Positions 15,856-25,757 of a DNA stretch of 53,992 nt are shown here, piece after piece. Position 1 is the stretch's first letter. Every line of letters starts with the position of its first letter. The DNA lies in contig JAITJS010000083.1 of assembly GCA_031278815.1 (NCBI GenBank), forward strand, positions 1 to 53,992. The letters are read 5' to 3'. The notes beneath the pieces are model-generated. The model ran no database searches. It saw only the letters and a list, made by a program, of their open reading frames with translations, and was not told where the DNA came from. The stretch comes from Treponema sp. (GTDB lineage Bacteria > Spirochaetota > Spirochaetia > Treponematales > Breznakiellaceae). The position numbers and the translations under genes were made by a program.

Positions 15856-17435
15856 CCGCGGGAGGATTTCAGCATCGTTGCCATATCCACTGTTGGGGTG
15901 CTGATGAGGCGTAGATTAAACTGCTCCACCAGGTAGTGGAGTATCTGAGAAGACACAAAGGCTGGGAGGCTGGGCCCTAGAAACATGTTTTTTATCCCCA
16001 AGGAAAGCAGGGTAAGCAGTATGCTGACCGCTTTTTGTTCATACCAGGAGAGAACCAGGGAAAGGGGCAGCTCATTGACCGAGCAGCCGAAGGCTTCTGA
16101 CAGGGCGAGCGCGATCGTGATGGCTGCATACGCGTCGTTGCACTGGCCCAGGTCCAAGATCCGAGGCAGCCCCCCTATCTCTCCCAAGTCCAGGTCGTTA
16201 AACCGGTACTTGCCACAGCCCAGAGTCAGGATCAGGGTATCCTCAGGGGTCTGTTTCACGAAGTCCCGGTAGTAGCTGCGGCCCGGGTTTGCCCCATCGC
16301 AGCCTCCCACCAGGAACAGGTGGCGTATGGTGCCGGCTTTGATCCCGGCTATGAGCGGGTCTGCGCTGGAAAGCAGGCTGTGCCGGGCAAAACCGGTGTG
16401 TACTTCCGTGCCGCGGTTCATGCCCCGCATGAGACGATCTGCTGTATATCCCCCCAGTTTCAGGGCCCGGGCAATAAGGGGAGTAAAATTCTTAGCTTCA
16501 TCAATATGGATCACCCCTGGATAAGCTGTGGCAGCGGTGGTAAAGACCCGATCCCGGTAACTGTCCTTTACCGGCATGAGGCAATTAGAGGTGAAAAGCA
16601 CCGCTCCAGGGATGCCCTCGAATTCCTGCTGCTGGTTTTGCCAGGCAGTACCAAAATTACCCTTCAGGTGGGGATACGTGTTCAATGCCGGATAGGCATG
16701 AGCAGGAAGCATTTCACCGTGGGTGTAGATATGGACCCCCTGGCCCGCGCTTTGTTCCAAAAGCAGTTTAAGGTTTCCCAGATCATGACCGCTTATCACG
16801 ATGAAGGGGCCTTTTTCCACGGTAAGGGATACGGTCCGAGGCTGAGGATCTCCGAAGCGTTCTGTATTGGCCCTGTCCAAGAGAGCCATACTTTTGAGAT
16901 TGATCCGGCCGGTTTCCATTACGAGGGAGAGTAATGTTTCTATGGGGCAGTCCTCCTTGCCCAGAGCATCCAGGGCTTTGTAAAGGAAGGCACTGATCTC
17001 ATCATCCCTATAGCCCAATACCCAAGCATGGTACCCGTAGGCCCCTATTCCCCGGATGCCGAAGAGGAGCAGAGATTTAAGGGATCTTATGTCCTCCTGG
17101 GCCTGCCAGATCCGGGAAAGATCAAAGCCTTCCCGCTGGGTAGATTCGGCGAAGCACCCTATCCGTTCCTGCCGGATCCGAAGAATGAGCTTTTCGATAA
17201 AGGGATCATCAAAATTGACATTGCTCAGGGTGCTAAAAAGCCCTTCCATGACCAAGCGGTCGGTATCCACCGAAGGGCGCTTCCCCAGAGCGAGCTGCCC
17301 CAAAAGAATGAGTTCCCCGGTTAACCGGTCCTGTAATTGGGCAGTCCCTTCCTGCTTTCCACACACCCCAACTCGACCTGAGCAGCCCTTTCCACCTGCG
17401 GTCTGTTCGCATTGAAAACAAAACATCTTTTCCAT
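15852..17435 (-). CDS. hcp: Hybrid-cluster protein (hydroxylamine/NO reductase)
   Basis: A 527-residue protein. The N-terminal proximal-cluster cysteines appear in MFCFQCEQTAGGKGC...GVCGK. The hybrid-cluster ligands are visible as the His of SGHDLG, Glu of THGEMLPAH, and cysteines in FTSNCL, VGGCDG, LTLGCGKY and DLGQCN, then SWYEQKAV with the Glu/Lys pair. Hcp reduces NO to N2O (and hydroxylamine in vitro) and is made under nitrosative stress. An NO-reactive flavodiiron protein is encoded at 1.1 kb. It is 134 bp downstream of the LolE-like gene on the same strand, and that gap (17436-17569) has the weak dyad TTGTTTTTATAACAA at 17539; no clear promoter was found. Confidence 0.95.
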   Translation of the reverse strand: MEKMFCFQCEQTAGGKGCSGRVGVCGKQEGTAQLQDRLTGELILLGQLALGKRPSVDTDRLVMEGLFSTLSNVNFDDPFIEKLILRIRQERIGCFAESTQREGFDLSRIWQAQEDIRSLKSLLLFGIRGIGAYGYHAWVLGYRDDEISAFLYKALDALGKEDCPIETLLSLVMETGRINLKSMALLDRANTERFGDPQPRTVSLTVEKGPFIVISGHDLGNLKLLLEQSAGQGVHIYTHGEMLPAHAYPALNTYPHLKGNFGTAWQNQQQEFEGIPGAVLFTSNCLMPVKDSYRDRVFTTAATAYPGVIHIDEAKNFTPLIARALKLGGYTADRLMRGMNRGTEVHTGFARHSLLSSADPLIAGIKAGTIRHLFLVGGCDGANPGRSYYRDFVKQTPEDTLILTLGCGKYRFNDLDLGEIGGLPRILDLGQCNDAYAAITIALALSEAFGCSVNELPLSLVLSWYEQKAVSILLTLLSLGIKNMFLGPSLPAFVSSQILHYLVEQFNLRLISTPTVDMATMLKSSRG

Positions 17436-17569
17436 GATTTTCCTCTTTGGTATTCATGATTTACCGAGACCTGATGGCTCTGATTTGGTTCAGCCACGGG
17501 CTCTATTCAAAAATAGGGTATTCGGGGATAGTCGTCGGTTGTTTTTATAACAAAGAGGAGATGCTCTTG

Positions 17570-18835
17570 CTAATATTTTCGCAATATCTCCAAGGGCCGA
17601 AGTTTCCCGGCCCGGCGTGCAGGAATCCAGGACGCAAGGATGGAACTCGAGAGGGTAAAAACTCCTATGAGAGCCACCGCGGTCCAGTCAATAATAATAG
17701 GGATGGTTTCTAGATAGTACCCCGGGTCCAGAATCTTGACCGCTTCTTTATGGAAGACCTGGAAAAAAAATCCCAAGACCTCTTCCAATCCGTGAATGAT
17801 ACCGTTGATATGGGTCCCCAAGAACAAGCCTACCCCAATACCGATGATCCCTCCGGTCAACCCGGTGAGCAAAGAGCCCCAGAGAAAGATCCCGCTTGTG
17901 GCAGCAGGACTTGCCCCAGATGACTTGAGAACCGCAATGTCTCGCTGTCGTTCAATTACCAACATGGACGTGGCAGAAGATACGTTCACTGCCGCCACCA
18001 GTACGATGAGGGCCATGATAAAGAGCAAGAGTTGCCGAGTGGATTCATAAGAACGGTACTGGGCTTGCTGGAGTTCCTTCCAGGTATACACGCTGTACTC
18101 CTTTCCTAAAAGTTCGTTCAAAAATAGGGCCATACTATCGGCCCTGCGGTAGGGGTCCTGCATCTTGACCATGAGATATGCTGAGGATGCGTCTTGGGAA
18201 AGTATCCTGGTGCCTGCTTCATAGCCGATGATACACCACAGGGCATCCAATTCTCGGTATCCCGAGGAGATGATCCCCCGGACCGTAAAAGGGCTCATTC
18301 GGGGTATGGTTCTCCCCTCCGGATCAAGTCGTACGGTCATAAGCCGGACCGTATCTCCAATGTTCACCTTAAGGGATCGAGCCAAAGCTTCCCCTAAGAG
18401 TACATCCTGGTCAGATGCAATCTTTGCCTCCCCTGCCACGGTAACCAGGTAGGCCCTGCTTCCCGGATCCTCCCAGAAAGAGGGCTCGATTGCCCGGACG
18501 GTGGCTCCGGTTTTCCCCTGTTTACTCACCAGTACCCCAAGGCCCTGTTGGGAAGCCCACACCCCTCGAACACCTTCCATCGCCCCGATGAGAGGGGCGA
18601 CGGAGTCGATCTTCGTGGAATTCCTGAAATTATAGACCTGTACGTGGCCGGTTCCCAGTTCTAGGTACCGGTCGGTGATCCCCCAGATCATACCGTCCGC
18701 TACAATGAGGGTAACGATGATGGGGACCAGGCTCAAGGCGATCCCGGTTGCTGCCCCCAGAAGGTACCGGCCTCCCTCATGGGCTCGGCCTAAAAGGTAG
18801 CGTAGGGCAATGAAGAAACCAGCCCCCCTTCTCAT
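17570..18835 (-). CDS. LolC/LolE-type ABC permease (FtsX family)
   Basis: A 421-residue permease with an N-terminal helix (LLGAATGIALSLVPIIVTLIVADGMI), a large periplasmic domain (about 45-265), and three C-terminal helices (about 270-410) ending PARRAGKLRPLEILRKY. The plan is that of LolC/LolE, which release lipoproteins from the inner membrane for transfer to the outer membrane. The start overlaps the ATPase stop by ATGA. Spirochaetes have many outer-membrane-directed lipoproteins, so a Lol-like export role fits, but the general MacB-type alternative cannot be excluded. Confidence 0.88.
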   Translation of the reverse strand: MRRGAGFFIALRYLLGRAHEGGRYLLGAATGIALSLVPIIVTLIVADGMIWGITDRYLELGTGHVQVYNFRNSTKIDSVAPLIGAMEGVRGVWASQQGLGVLVSKQGKTGATVRAIEPSFWEDPGSRAYLVTVAGEAKIASDQDVLLGEALARSLKVNIGDTVRLMTVRLDPEGRTIPRMSPFTVRGIISSGYRELDALWCIIGYEAGTRILSQDASSAYLMVKMQDPYRRADSMALFLNELLGKEYSVYTWKELQQAQYRSYESTRQLLLFIMALIVLVAAVNVSSATSMLVIERQRDIAVLKSSGASPAATSGIFLWGSLLTGLTGGIIGIGVGLFLGTHINGIIHGLEEVLGFFFQVFHKEAVKILDPGYYLETIPIIIDWTAVALIGVFTLSSSILASWIPARRAGKLRPLEILRKY

Positions 18836-19548
18836 GGCTGCCTCTCTGGTATCGGATCCGGGGACTGCTCAGGCCCGATGAGCAGTCCTCCCTCAAGGGT
18901 GTACCGGTACACAGCCCGGCGGGCAACGGTTTCATCGTGGGTAACTACCATGAGGGTCTTACCCCACTTCTCCGCTGCCCCATAGAGCAGCTCTGCTACT
19001 GCGGCACTGTTGTCCGGGTCCAAATTACCGGTGGGTTCATCTGCCAAAATCAGATCCGGCTCGTTTACCAAAGCCCGGGCCACCGCAACCCGTTGCCGCT
19101 CCCCCCCGGAAAGAGCCGAGGGGAAATGATGGAGTCGGGCATCCAGGTGTACCTCTTCCAGCAGAACCCGGGCTTTTTCCAGGGCCGCCTTTTTCTTCAT
19201 CCCTGCCATATAAGCCGGGAGCATCACGTTTTCCAGGGCAGTAAAGTCTTTCAAGAGATAATGAAACTGGAAGATGAAACCCACCCTGTCCCGGCGGTAG
19301 AGAGAAAGGCCGTTTTCTGAAAGACCGGTAATATCCGTCCCAGATACTTCCACAGAACCTGCATCGCAACGGTCAAGTCCACCTAGAATATTAAGGAGGG
19401 TGCTCTTACCGCTACCGCTCTCGCCGCTCACCGCCACGGTGCTTCCCTGAAAAACCCCAAAACTGATGCCTCGGAGTATATGCAGGGTTTCTGTACCGGA
19501 GGTAAAATCTTTTACCAGGTCCTTCACCGCTACCAGCACCTTACTCAT
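18832..19548 (-). CDS. lolD: LolD-type ABC ATPase
   Basis: A 238-residue ATPase: Walker [14 protein letters not shown]-loop [22 protein letters not shown], signature [15 protein letters not shown], Walker [15 protein letters not shown]-loop VVTHDE. The segment [16 protein letters not shown] is close to classic LolD. I start at 19548 ([15 protein letters not shown]), which overlaps the upstream permease stop by eight bases; 57 further in-frame codons upstream lie inside that permease gene. It sits between two permeases, as in lolCDE. Confidence 0.92.
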   Translation of the reverse strand: MSKVLVAVKDLVKDFTSGTETLHILRGISFGVFQGSTVAVSGESGSGKSTLLNILGGLDRCDAGSVEVSGTDITGLSENGLSLYRRDRVGFIFQFHYLLKDFTALENVMLPAYMAGMKKKAALEKARVLLEEVHLDARLHHFPSALSGGERQRVAVARALVNEPDLILADEPTGNLDPDNSAAVAELLYGAAEKWGKTLMVVTHDETVARRAVYRYTLEGGLLIGPEQSPDPIPERQP

Positions 19549-20932
19549 ACCGTAATACCTCCGCAGGCCTTGTACGGGAAACCTTTCCAGAAGCAAACCA
19601 GGCCGCCAACAAGGCAGACAAAAACCCAAAGAGGTATATGAGAAATACCTCATGGGGGATGATCCGGGAAGGAATCTCTTTAATATAGAAAATCGCCGGG
19701 GAAAAGACCGCGAACTCACCGAGAGCCGGGGAATGTCCCATGAATACCGCGATGAGGGAATTCAAAAGCCCAAGGATCCCATTCACCCCTGCTTCCAAAG
19801 CGCTGAAACACTGGCTTATGTGACTGGCAATCAAGAGCCCCAAGCCCATGCCGAGCCCTGCTCCGGTAAAGCCAATGATGAAGCCATCCCAGACAAATAC
19901 CAATCGGACCGCCCGGTCCCCTGCGCCCAGGGCTCGGAACAAACCGATCTCCTCCCGCCGTTCCAGGACCATCCGGCGCTGGGCCTGGAAGATGTTAAGC
20001 CCCACCACGATAAAGATGAGTCCCACTACCACAAACATGAGGAGTTTTTCCGTACGCAGGGCTCCAAAAAAGGCCCGGTTATAGGATCGCCAGGTGCTCA
20101 AGACCGGCGCTTCTCCTGGCAGGGAAGCGGTCAAAACAGAGCGGATGAGTCCCAGGACCCGCGTATCCTGCCAACGGTTTTTGAGCTTCACCCCTAAGAA
20201 CAGGGCACCTGCTCCCAGCGCTTCTGCGGTATCCAGGTTGATAAAGCCCCAGCCCAGATCGTATTCATAGAAGCCAGACCGGAAAATACCCCGTACCGTG
20301 AAGGAATCTGCCCCAGGACCAGACCCTTCAGGATCATCCCCCAAAAGGCCAGTCACGGAAACCAGGGTAACATCGTCCCCCAGCCTTACTGAAAGGAGCC
20401 GGGCTAGTTCTGCCCCCAGGAGTATGGAATTGTTAAGGCGTAGGTCAAAGGCGCCCGCCTCAAAGACCAGCTTCTCCGCCATACCCTGGTCCTGTTCCAG
20501 CACATCTGGAGGCAGCCCTCGGATGAGGGCCACCTGGGGGCCTCCTCGGTTTCCCCGGACCAGCCCATGAAATTCCCGCAAAGGGGTAACGGACCCCATC
20601 CCCGGGAGATCGTTTATGAGAGAAATGGCCTCCTGCAAGGACGAGGGACCCTTAGGTTCCACTGCTTCAGGAGTCGGATCCTCTACCCTGATATGGTATG
20701 AAGCGATTTCCAGGATGCTTTCGATAAAGCCCAGTTGAAACCCGTTCATTACCGCAAGGATTACCGTCAGGGCCAGAACCCCCGTGGCAATCCCTAAAAC
20801 TGCAAGAATCAGGGAAGGAGAATTCCGGCGTTTCCTGGATACATACCGGGAGGCCACAAAGCCTATCCATCTCACATGGGGTAAGAACCCGCTTCCCCCC
20901 AGGCCTTTCTGTACTACCGCAGTGCGTTTCAC
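19541..20932 (-). CDS. LolC/LolE-type ABC permease with GMNGF-like N-terminus
   Basis: A 463-residue permease. The N-terminal FVASRYVSRKRRNSPSLILA and GIATGVLALTVILAVMNGFQ match the LolC/LolE start very well (ArgArg pair, then a helix ending MNGF). A periplasmic domain of about 240 residues and three C-terminal helices follow, ending [11 protein letters not shown]. Compared with LolC (about 400) it is longer because of an insertion between the last two helices (about 375-425). With lolD and the next permease it makes a LolCDE-like lipoprotein exporter. Confidence 0.9.
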   Translation of the reverse strand: MKRTAVVQKGLGGSGFLPHVRWIGFVASRYVSRKRRNSPSLILAVLGIATGVLALTVILAVMNGFQLGFIESILEIASYHIRVEDPTPEAVEPKGPSSLQEAISLINDLPGMGSVTPLREFHGLVRGNRGGPQVALIRGLPPDVLEQDQGMAEKLVFEAGAFDLRLNNSILLGAELARLLSVRLGDDVTLVSVTGLLGDDPEGSGPGADSFTVRGIFRSGFYEYDLGWGFINLDTAEALGAGALFLGVKLKNRWQDTRVLGLIRSVLTASLPGEAPVLSTWRSYNRAFFGALRTEKLLMFVVVGLIFIVVGLNIFQAQRRMVLERREEIGLFRALGAGDRAVRLVFVWDGFIIGFTGAGLGMGLGLLIASHISQCFSALEAGVNGILGLLNSLIAVFMGHSPALGEFAVFSPAIFYIKEIPSRIIPHEVFLIYLFGFLSALLAAWFASGKVSRTRPAEVLRYE

Positions 20933-20992
20933 CTCGATTCCTTTATAGCAGGAGGCTGAAAGCCCCCGTAGGATGTGAGATCCCGCCCTTTC

Positions 20993-22207
20993 TTAAGGAC
21001 GGATCCGTTCTTCTGATATTTTGCGACCATCTTCCCAAATAGCCCTCAGGATGAGCTTGCCGTCCATGTAGAGCTCTTCGGTTTCCCGCCCCTGGTCCTT
21101 ACGGACAAGCCGTTCCAAAACCCCGTTGAGGTAATTCCGTTCAAGAATGCGGTCCCCTGCTCCATCGTATGCGTATTCAATACGCCGCTCCGCTTCCCCG
21201 GATTTCCAATCTACCGAGGCAAGCCGGTCCCCGTTCCAGGTATTGCGGATCTCGCTCAGAATGGTTCCTGCTGTATCTTCGATGATCTCCGTTACTATCC
21301 GTCCCCGCTCATCCGTGGTGTATACCACCCGATTGCCCTCATGAGCAGCATCCGCGAGGGGATCCTCCATGAATTGCGAACCATAGGCCGTACTGGGACT
21401 GACAAAAGCCTTTCTTTGTTCCTCTACCGCAGCCTGAAGGCCCAGATGGGGAAACTGAAGCCGAGTTAAACCGCGGTCCGCAGTAAGCTCCTGATGATAT
21501 ACCCGCTCTACTCCTCTTAAGGCATGAGAACGGTTGTACCGGTAATAATCGGTTATGACCAGTTCGATCTTTTCCCCCTGGATTTCAAGTTCAACGGATT
21601 CGTCTTCTGTTCTTTCATCTGGGACAGGGGTCTTGAGCCGGGTTTCCGCCCGAATAAGCAGTTCTTGCCTATAGAAGTAGGCGGTGATGGTTTCAGTACC
21701 ATCTTCGGCAAAGAGGTGTTCTTCTCTAAGCCGGCTGTTTCCATTAAGCCCATCATAGATTTCAATGAACCCGGTAAACCGCTTTTTTTTAGGTATCGGT
21801 TCTGCAGGCTGTTCCTCTGATGCACGCTCCCCCTCAGCTTCCTCATCAGGCTCCGATACGGGGGTACTCACCAAAGAGGAAACCACCAGCGTCTTCCCCT
21901 GCTCATTTCTGAAGATCCATTGCCATTGGGATTCCTGACCGTCTTCATAGAGAGTGTGCAGCTCAATTCGGTATGAGGGCTGGTAATAGGCTTGTAAGGG
22001 TTCAGGAAGGTCTAGGGCAGTCTTGAACTCCACGGAAAGGCAGTATTGGTTTCGCAATGCCGCGCTCCGAGAGGGAATGCGCTCTAAGATCATTCCCGCA
22101 GCATTGGAGCGATACCAATCTGCGGGGGCTACCTCCCTAGTCCAGATCATAAACAAGACCAGGACCAGTCCATACCCCCTAGGCAAGACCGACAAATTCC
22201 AGGACAT
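20993..22207 (-). CDS. Unknown secreted protein with YD-like repeats
   Basis: I do not recognise a family. About 404 residues from 22207; the start is uncertain because no good ribosome-binding site is seen. The frame overlaps the ftsY stop, and TTG at 22222 or later TTG codons near 22190 are options. The first 30 residues include a hydrophobic run (GLVLVLFMIW) like a signal peptide. A middle Pro/Glu-rich stretch (SEPDEEAEGERASEEQPAEP) separates two halves. The C-terminal half has short repeats of the type 'xYDGxGxRILERNYLNG', 'TDERGRIVTEII', 'YMDGKLILRAIWEDG', close to RHS/YD or MORN-style beta strips. It lies between ftsY and the Lol-like exporter genes, so it may be an envelope protein. 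Confidence 0.7.
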   Translation of the reverse strand: MSWNLSVLPRGYGLVLVLFMIWTREVAPADWYRSNAAGMILERIPSRSAALRNQYCLSVEFKTALDLPEPLQAYYQPSYRIELHTLYEDGQESQWQWIFRNEQGKTLVVSSLVSTPVSEPDEEAEGERASEEQPAEPIPKKKRFTGFIEIYDGLNGNSRLREEHLFAEDGTETITAYFYRQELLIRAETRLKTPVPDERTEDESVELEIQGEKIELVITDYYRYNRSHALRGVERVYHQELTADRGLTRLQFPHLGLQAAVEEQRKAFVSPSTAYGSQFMEDPLADAAHEGNRVVYTTDERGRIVTEIIEDTAGTILSEIRNTWNGDRLASVDWKSGEAERRIEYAYDGAGDRILERNYLNGVLERLVRKDQGRETEELYMDGKLILRAIWEDGRKISEERIRP

Positions 22208-23066
22208 ACCGGTGGGGATCAAAGGGGTGTATATCCGGGTATTTTTCCCCGGTACCGATAAAAAGCACCGGGAGTTTGAGTTCCTCTGCCAAGGAAAAAA
22301 CCACCCCTCCTTTTGCGCTGGAGTCGTATTTGGTGAGGATCACCCCATCAAGGGGGACTGCTTGATGAAAGGTTGCCGCCTGAACCAGGGCATTCCTGCC
22401 GGTGGTCGCATCCAGGACCAGCCATTTGATATACCGGGCCCCTTCAGCCTTGGATTCCACTACCCGATCTATCTTCTTTAATTCTTCCACCAGCGCGGAT
22501 TTGGTATGCATCCGGCCTGCGGTATCCGCGATGATAAGGTCCCCGCCCCCTGAACGAGCCGCTTCAATGGCATCATAGATCACCGCTGCAGGATCCCCTC
22601 CGTGTTTATGGGCCACTACCCGCACCCCCAGACGCTCACCGTGGATTTTAAGCTGATCAATGGCAGCAGCCCGGAACGTATCTGCTGCAGCTAGGATCGG
22701 TTTTCTATGTTGGGAACGATAGTGATCCGCCAATTTAGCAGCAGTCGTGGTTTTTCCCACCCCGTTTACCCCTAATAAGAGAATCACCTGTAAGGTCCCT
22801 ACGGGTATATCCAGGGATACCGTTGTACCCCCTCCCGGCTTGGTAAGCTGTTCTTCCATTAGCCGAGCTAAATTTTCCCGTACGCCTTCGGCATTGGGGA
22901 TCTTTTCTTTTGTACAGAGGTTTCGTAAGGTATCCACGGTCTTGTAAGCCCCGGCAGCTCCAAAATCACCTTCTACCAGTAGATCCGTCAATTCTTCAAA
23001 CAATGATTCGGAAACGACATTTTGGATACCAAAGAATTTCTTTAAACGTTGGGCAAAACTTCCCAT
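22179..23066 (-). CDS. ftsY: Signal recognition particle receptor FtsY
   Basis: A 295-residue SRP GTPase. G1 is GVNGVGKTTTAAKLA, then DTFRAAAIDQL, DTAGR, TKYDSSAKGG and the C-terminal FIGTGE...DLxPF-like element (YPDIHPFDPHRYVLEFVGLA). It lacks the long acidic N-terminal A domain of E. coli FtsY, as in many bacteria. TKYD replaces the usual TKLD. It docks ribosome-SRP complexes at the SecYEG translocon. The stop overlaps the start region of the next gene, showing tight coupling. Confidence 0.95.
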   Translation of the reverse strand: MGSFAQRLKKFFGIQNVVSESLFEELTDLLVEGDFGAAGAYKTVDTLRNLCTKEKIPNAEGVRENLARLMEEQLTKPGGGTTVSLDIPVGTLQVILLLGVNGVGKTTTAAKLADHYRSQHRKPILAAADTFRAAAIDQLKIHGERLGVRVVAHKHGGDPAAVIYDAIEAARSGGGDLIIADTAGRMHTKSALVEELKKIDRVVESKAEGARYIKWLVLDATTGRNALVQAATFHQAVPLDGVILTKYDSSAKGGVVFSLAEELKLPVLFIGTGEKYPDIHPFDPHRYVLEFVGLA

Positions 23067-23089
23067 GATCCCGATCCTTCTTCTTGCTC

Positions 23090-24565
23090 CTACTGTTTTA
23101 CGAGGAAGGCCGCATCTTCACCGCCGGTCCTGATATACCGGAATATACGGTAAAAGGTTTCAGCTAAAGCCACACCTGCAGCGATACTCGTTCCTATGGA
23201 AATATAATACCGGGTAAGGGCCCCGTCATATAAATCAGGATTACCAGTCCTATTATAGGCGTTTACATGGGTAGTGGCTATACCGCTCATAACAAAGGCC
23301 ACAGGTAAAGCAATCCAGAATCTTCCATAAGCACCGTACAGGCGCCTTCGGGATTTTTCTACCCGCTGCTCCTCTGCGCTATGACTCGGTTTGAGTTTTA
23401 AAGTCACGGTGTCATGGCCTGCTTCGACCTGTTCCCGCCCTTGGATGATCACCGAGGCCTCTTTTCCGTCAGTGCTTTCAAGCTGGAAATGCTCCAATGT
23501 AGTGAGGGGTATTTCTACGGGTAAGGGGGTTTCTCCTCGATAGAGGGCCCCTTGATACACCTTGGCTTCCTCAGGAACCCTTACGGTAAGGGACCCCCGA
23601 CTCAAAGGCTGTAAATTAATATACAACTCTGCCTGCTCCCCCTCGATAAGATCCAAGGGCATGCTCAGGGGCTTATAATTATCCGCAAAGCTCTCGATCT
23701 GTATTGAACCAGGAGGATATTCCTGGGGACCTACTTCACCTCGGCCTGCAAAGGAACCATCCACCAAGAGAATGGCCTCTTGCGGCTTAGTATGTACCAC
23801 CAAGGATGCAGGGGAGGTTGCAGAAACCACCGCTACAAGCCTATTGGCCAATTCCTCCACCGCCTGGGTCGTATCCTCACTGGAGAAAATGCTACTGTCC
23901 TCATACTCAAACGAATCGGTATAGAGGGTATAGAGTTTCAAACTGATATATAAGCGGCCATGAAATGCTCCGATAGTTCCAGCAAGAAAGGCATCGGCCT
24001 TTTGGTTGACACAAAACCGGTATTCTCCTCCAGGCTTGGGAGGCAGCGGAAAAGTACCCTTCAGCGTATCATCGGTAAACTTAAAAACCGGGCGCCCCGC
24101 AATAAGCGGCACCTCTGCTTCAGCCTTATCCAAAGCTTCTTCCAGTTCCTGGATCTCCTTCTCCAGGGTTTTGAGGGCCTTTCGATATTTCCACGGTGGA
24201 TCCCCTCCAAAAAGCAGTTCGTCCCGTTTCTCCCGTTTTGCCACCAGGGTTTTAGCCGCCGTAGCCTGGGACTTGTACCATGCGTAATGGGTATAATAGA
24301 GGTATTCTTCAGAAGGCCGGCTCCGGCGATCCACTTTTTTCAAGGCTTCCACCAGGTTTCGGGTCATGACTTCCCCTAAGAGCTGCTGGGAATAGGGAAG
24401 AGCAGAGACATCCAAGGCAGTTACGGATAAAACCCATTCCTTGTTCTGGGTTGGAGGAGGATCCCCGGCATCGGTCTTGCCCAATGCCTGAAGGTGTCCA
24501 CCTACCAGCCAGAACCAGGGGATGAACAAAAAACAAACCATCCTGCAAGCAGCCCTTTTTCTCAT
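23090..24565 (-). CDS. PEGA-domain envelope protein
   Basis: A 491-residue protein from ATG 24565, which has GGAAGG seven bases upstream; a 24-base longer in-frame start exists. The N-terminal 30 residues are a signal peptide (CRMVCFLFIPWFWLVGG). About 60-170 is helical with a coiled-coil-like stretch (LKTLEKEIQELEEALDKAEAE). About 245-320 holds a PEGA-like beta domain (LVVHTKPQEAILLVDGSFAGRGEV..PPGSIQIES), with a second weaker one after. Two hydrophobic segments near the C-terminus (FWIALPVAFVMSGIATT and YYISIGTSIAAGVALAE) anchor it. Similar proteins are common in treponemes; function unknown. It lies between prfB and ftsY. Confidence 0.75.
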   Translation of the reverse strand: MRKRAACRMVCFLFIPWFWLVGGHLQALGKTDAGDPPPTQNKEWVLSVTALDVSALPYSQQLLGEVMTRNLVEALKKVDRRSRPSEEYLYYTHYAWYKSQATAAKTLVAKREKRDELLFGGDPPWKYRKALKTLEKEIQELEEALDKAEAEVPLIAGRPVFKFTDDTLKGTFPLPPKPGGEYRFCVNQKADAFLAGTIGAFHGRLYISLKLYTLYTDSFEYEDSSIFSSEDTTQAVEELANRLVAVVSATSPASLVVHTKPQEAILLVDGSFAGRGEVGPQEYPPGSIQIESFADNYKPLSMPLDLIEGEQAELYINLQPLSRGSLTVRVPEEAKVYQGALYRGETPLPVEIPLTTLEHFQLESTDGKEASVIIQGREQVEAGHDTVTLKLKPSHSAEEQRVEKSRRRLYGAYGRFWIALPVAFVMSGIATTHVNAYNRTGNPDLYDGALTRYYISIGTSIAAGVALAETFYRIFRYIRTGGEDAAFLVKQ

Positions 24566-24594
24566 TAAGGATCCTTCCGGCATAGCCATACACC

Positions 24595-25702
24595 TTAGAC
24601 CTGGGAATTCCAGGCAAAGCGTAAGTACTCCTCAATAAACAGATCGATATCTCCATCCATAACCGCTTGTATATTACCGCACTCTGCCTTGGTCCGGTAA
24701 TCCTTCACCAGGGTGTAGGGTTGGAAGACGTAAGAGCGGATCTGATTCCCCCAAGAAATATCTTTTTTTTCTTGGGCAAACTTTTCATGTTCCTTTTCTT
24801 TTTCCTGCCGGTAATAGGTATAGAGCCGGGCCTTGAGTATGCTCATGGCAATAGCCCGGTTTTTGATCTGGCTCCGCTCATTTTGGCAGGCTACCACGAT
24901 TCCCGTAGGGAGGTGGGTAAAGCGGACCGCACTGTCGGTCTTGTTGATATGCTGCCCTCCTGCCCCTCCTGAACGGTAGGTATCCACCCGGAGATCTTCC
25001 GGTCTAATGGTTACTGCTATGGAGTCATCGATCACTGGAAAAATATATGCCGAAGCAAAGGAAGTATGCCGCTTTGCATTAGCATCAAAGGGAGAAATCC
25101 GGACCAGCCGATGTACCCCGGACTCGCCTTTGAGGTAGCCGTAGGCATAATCCCCGTCGATCCGGGCAGTAACGGACTTGATGCCCCCTTCGGCTTCCAG
25201 GTGATCCACCTCTTCTATAGAAAATCCCTTTCGCTCTGCCCAACGAAGGTACATGCGGTAGAGCATCTGGGACCAGTCGCAGGCTTCAGTACCGCCTGCA
25301 CCGGAATGAATCGTAAGGAAACAACCGTTTTTATCCACCTCTCCACTCATAAGTTCAAAGCTATTCTGCTTTTTGTATCGCTCGCTCAGTCCCATAAGGG
25401 TGGTTTCGATTTCTTCATCATGAGACTCGTCTTTGGCTTCTGCCGCTAGTTGATAGAGGGTTACCAGATCATCGATCTCCACGCGTAGGCTTTTCCAGGG
25501 TTCATACCGACCTTTCAGGGTCTTGAGTTCCCCCATGAATTTTTCCGCCTGCCCTGACTCTTTCCAAAAGTCTGGATCTCCTGCTTTTTCTTCCAACTCC
25601 CCTATGCGCTGTACAAAGGAAGCGTCCTCAAAGACGCCTCCAGGTTTCATAGATTTGAGCCCTCAAGCTTTCAAGAGGAGCGCCTAATTCGGATAATAAC
25701 AT
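24595..25702 (-). CDS. prfB: Peptide chain release factor 2, programmed +1 frameshift
   Basis: RF2 recognises UGA and UAA stop codons. The first 24 codons run from ATG 25702 (ribosome-binding AAGGAAAGGTGG before it) to CTT at 25633-25631, where the zero frame meets TGA 25630-25628. The main frame then continues at GAG 25629 for 344 residues, giving 368 in total, the normal size. The site AGG-CGT-CTT-TGA matches the known prfB autoregulatory frameshift with its internal Shine-Dalgarno-like GGAGG. Family marks are the anticodon-like SPF (RISPFDANAKRHTS) and the catalytic GGQ in GGAGGQHINKTDSAVR. Upstream dnaJ ends 55 bp away. Confidence 0.95.
25628..25642 (-). promoter_or_regulatory. prfB programmed frameshift site
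   Basis: On the minus strand TGG AGG CGT CTT TGA. An internal Shine-Dalgarno-like sequence (GGAGG) lies a few bases before the slippery CTT codon, and the in-frame UGA is read by RF2 itself. When RF2 is scarce the ribosome slips +1 and makes more. This is the classic bacterial arrangement. Confidence 0.93.
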
Positions 25703-25757
25703 ACCACCTTTCCTTATATTTCCTGCTGCCACAGGTTTATATAGCAAACCTTGGGGC

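Noticed and set aside
17539-17553. TTGTTTTTATAACAA dyad upstream of hcp as an HcpR/FNR site
   Set aside because: It does not match TTGAC-N4-GTCAA or TTGAT-N4-ATCAA, and lies about 105 bases from the gene without a promoter next to it.
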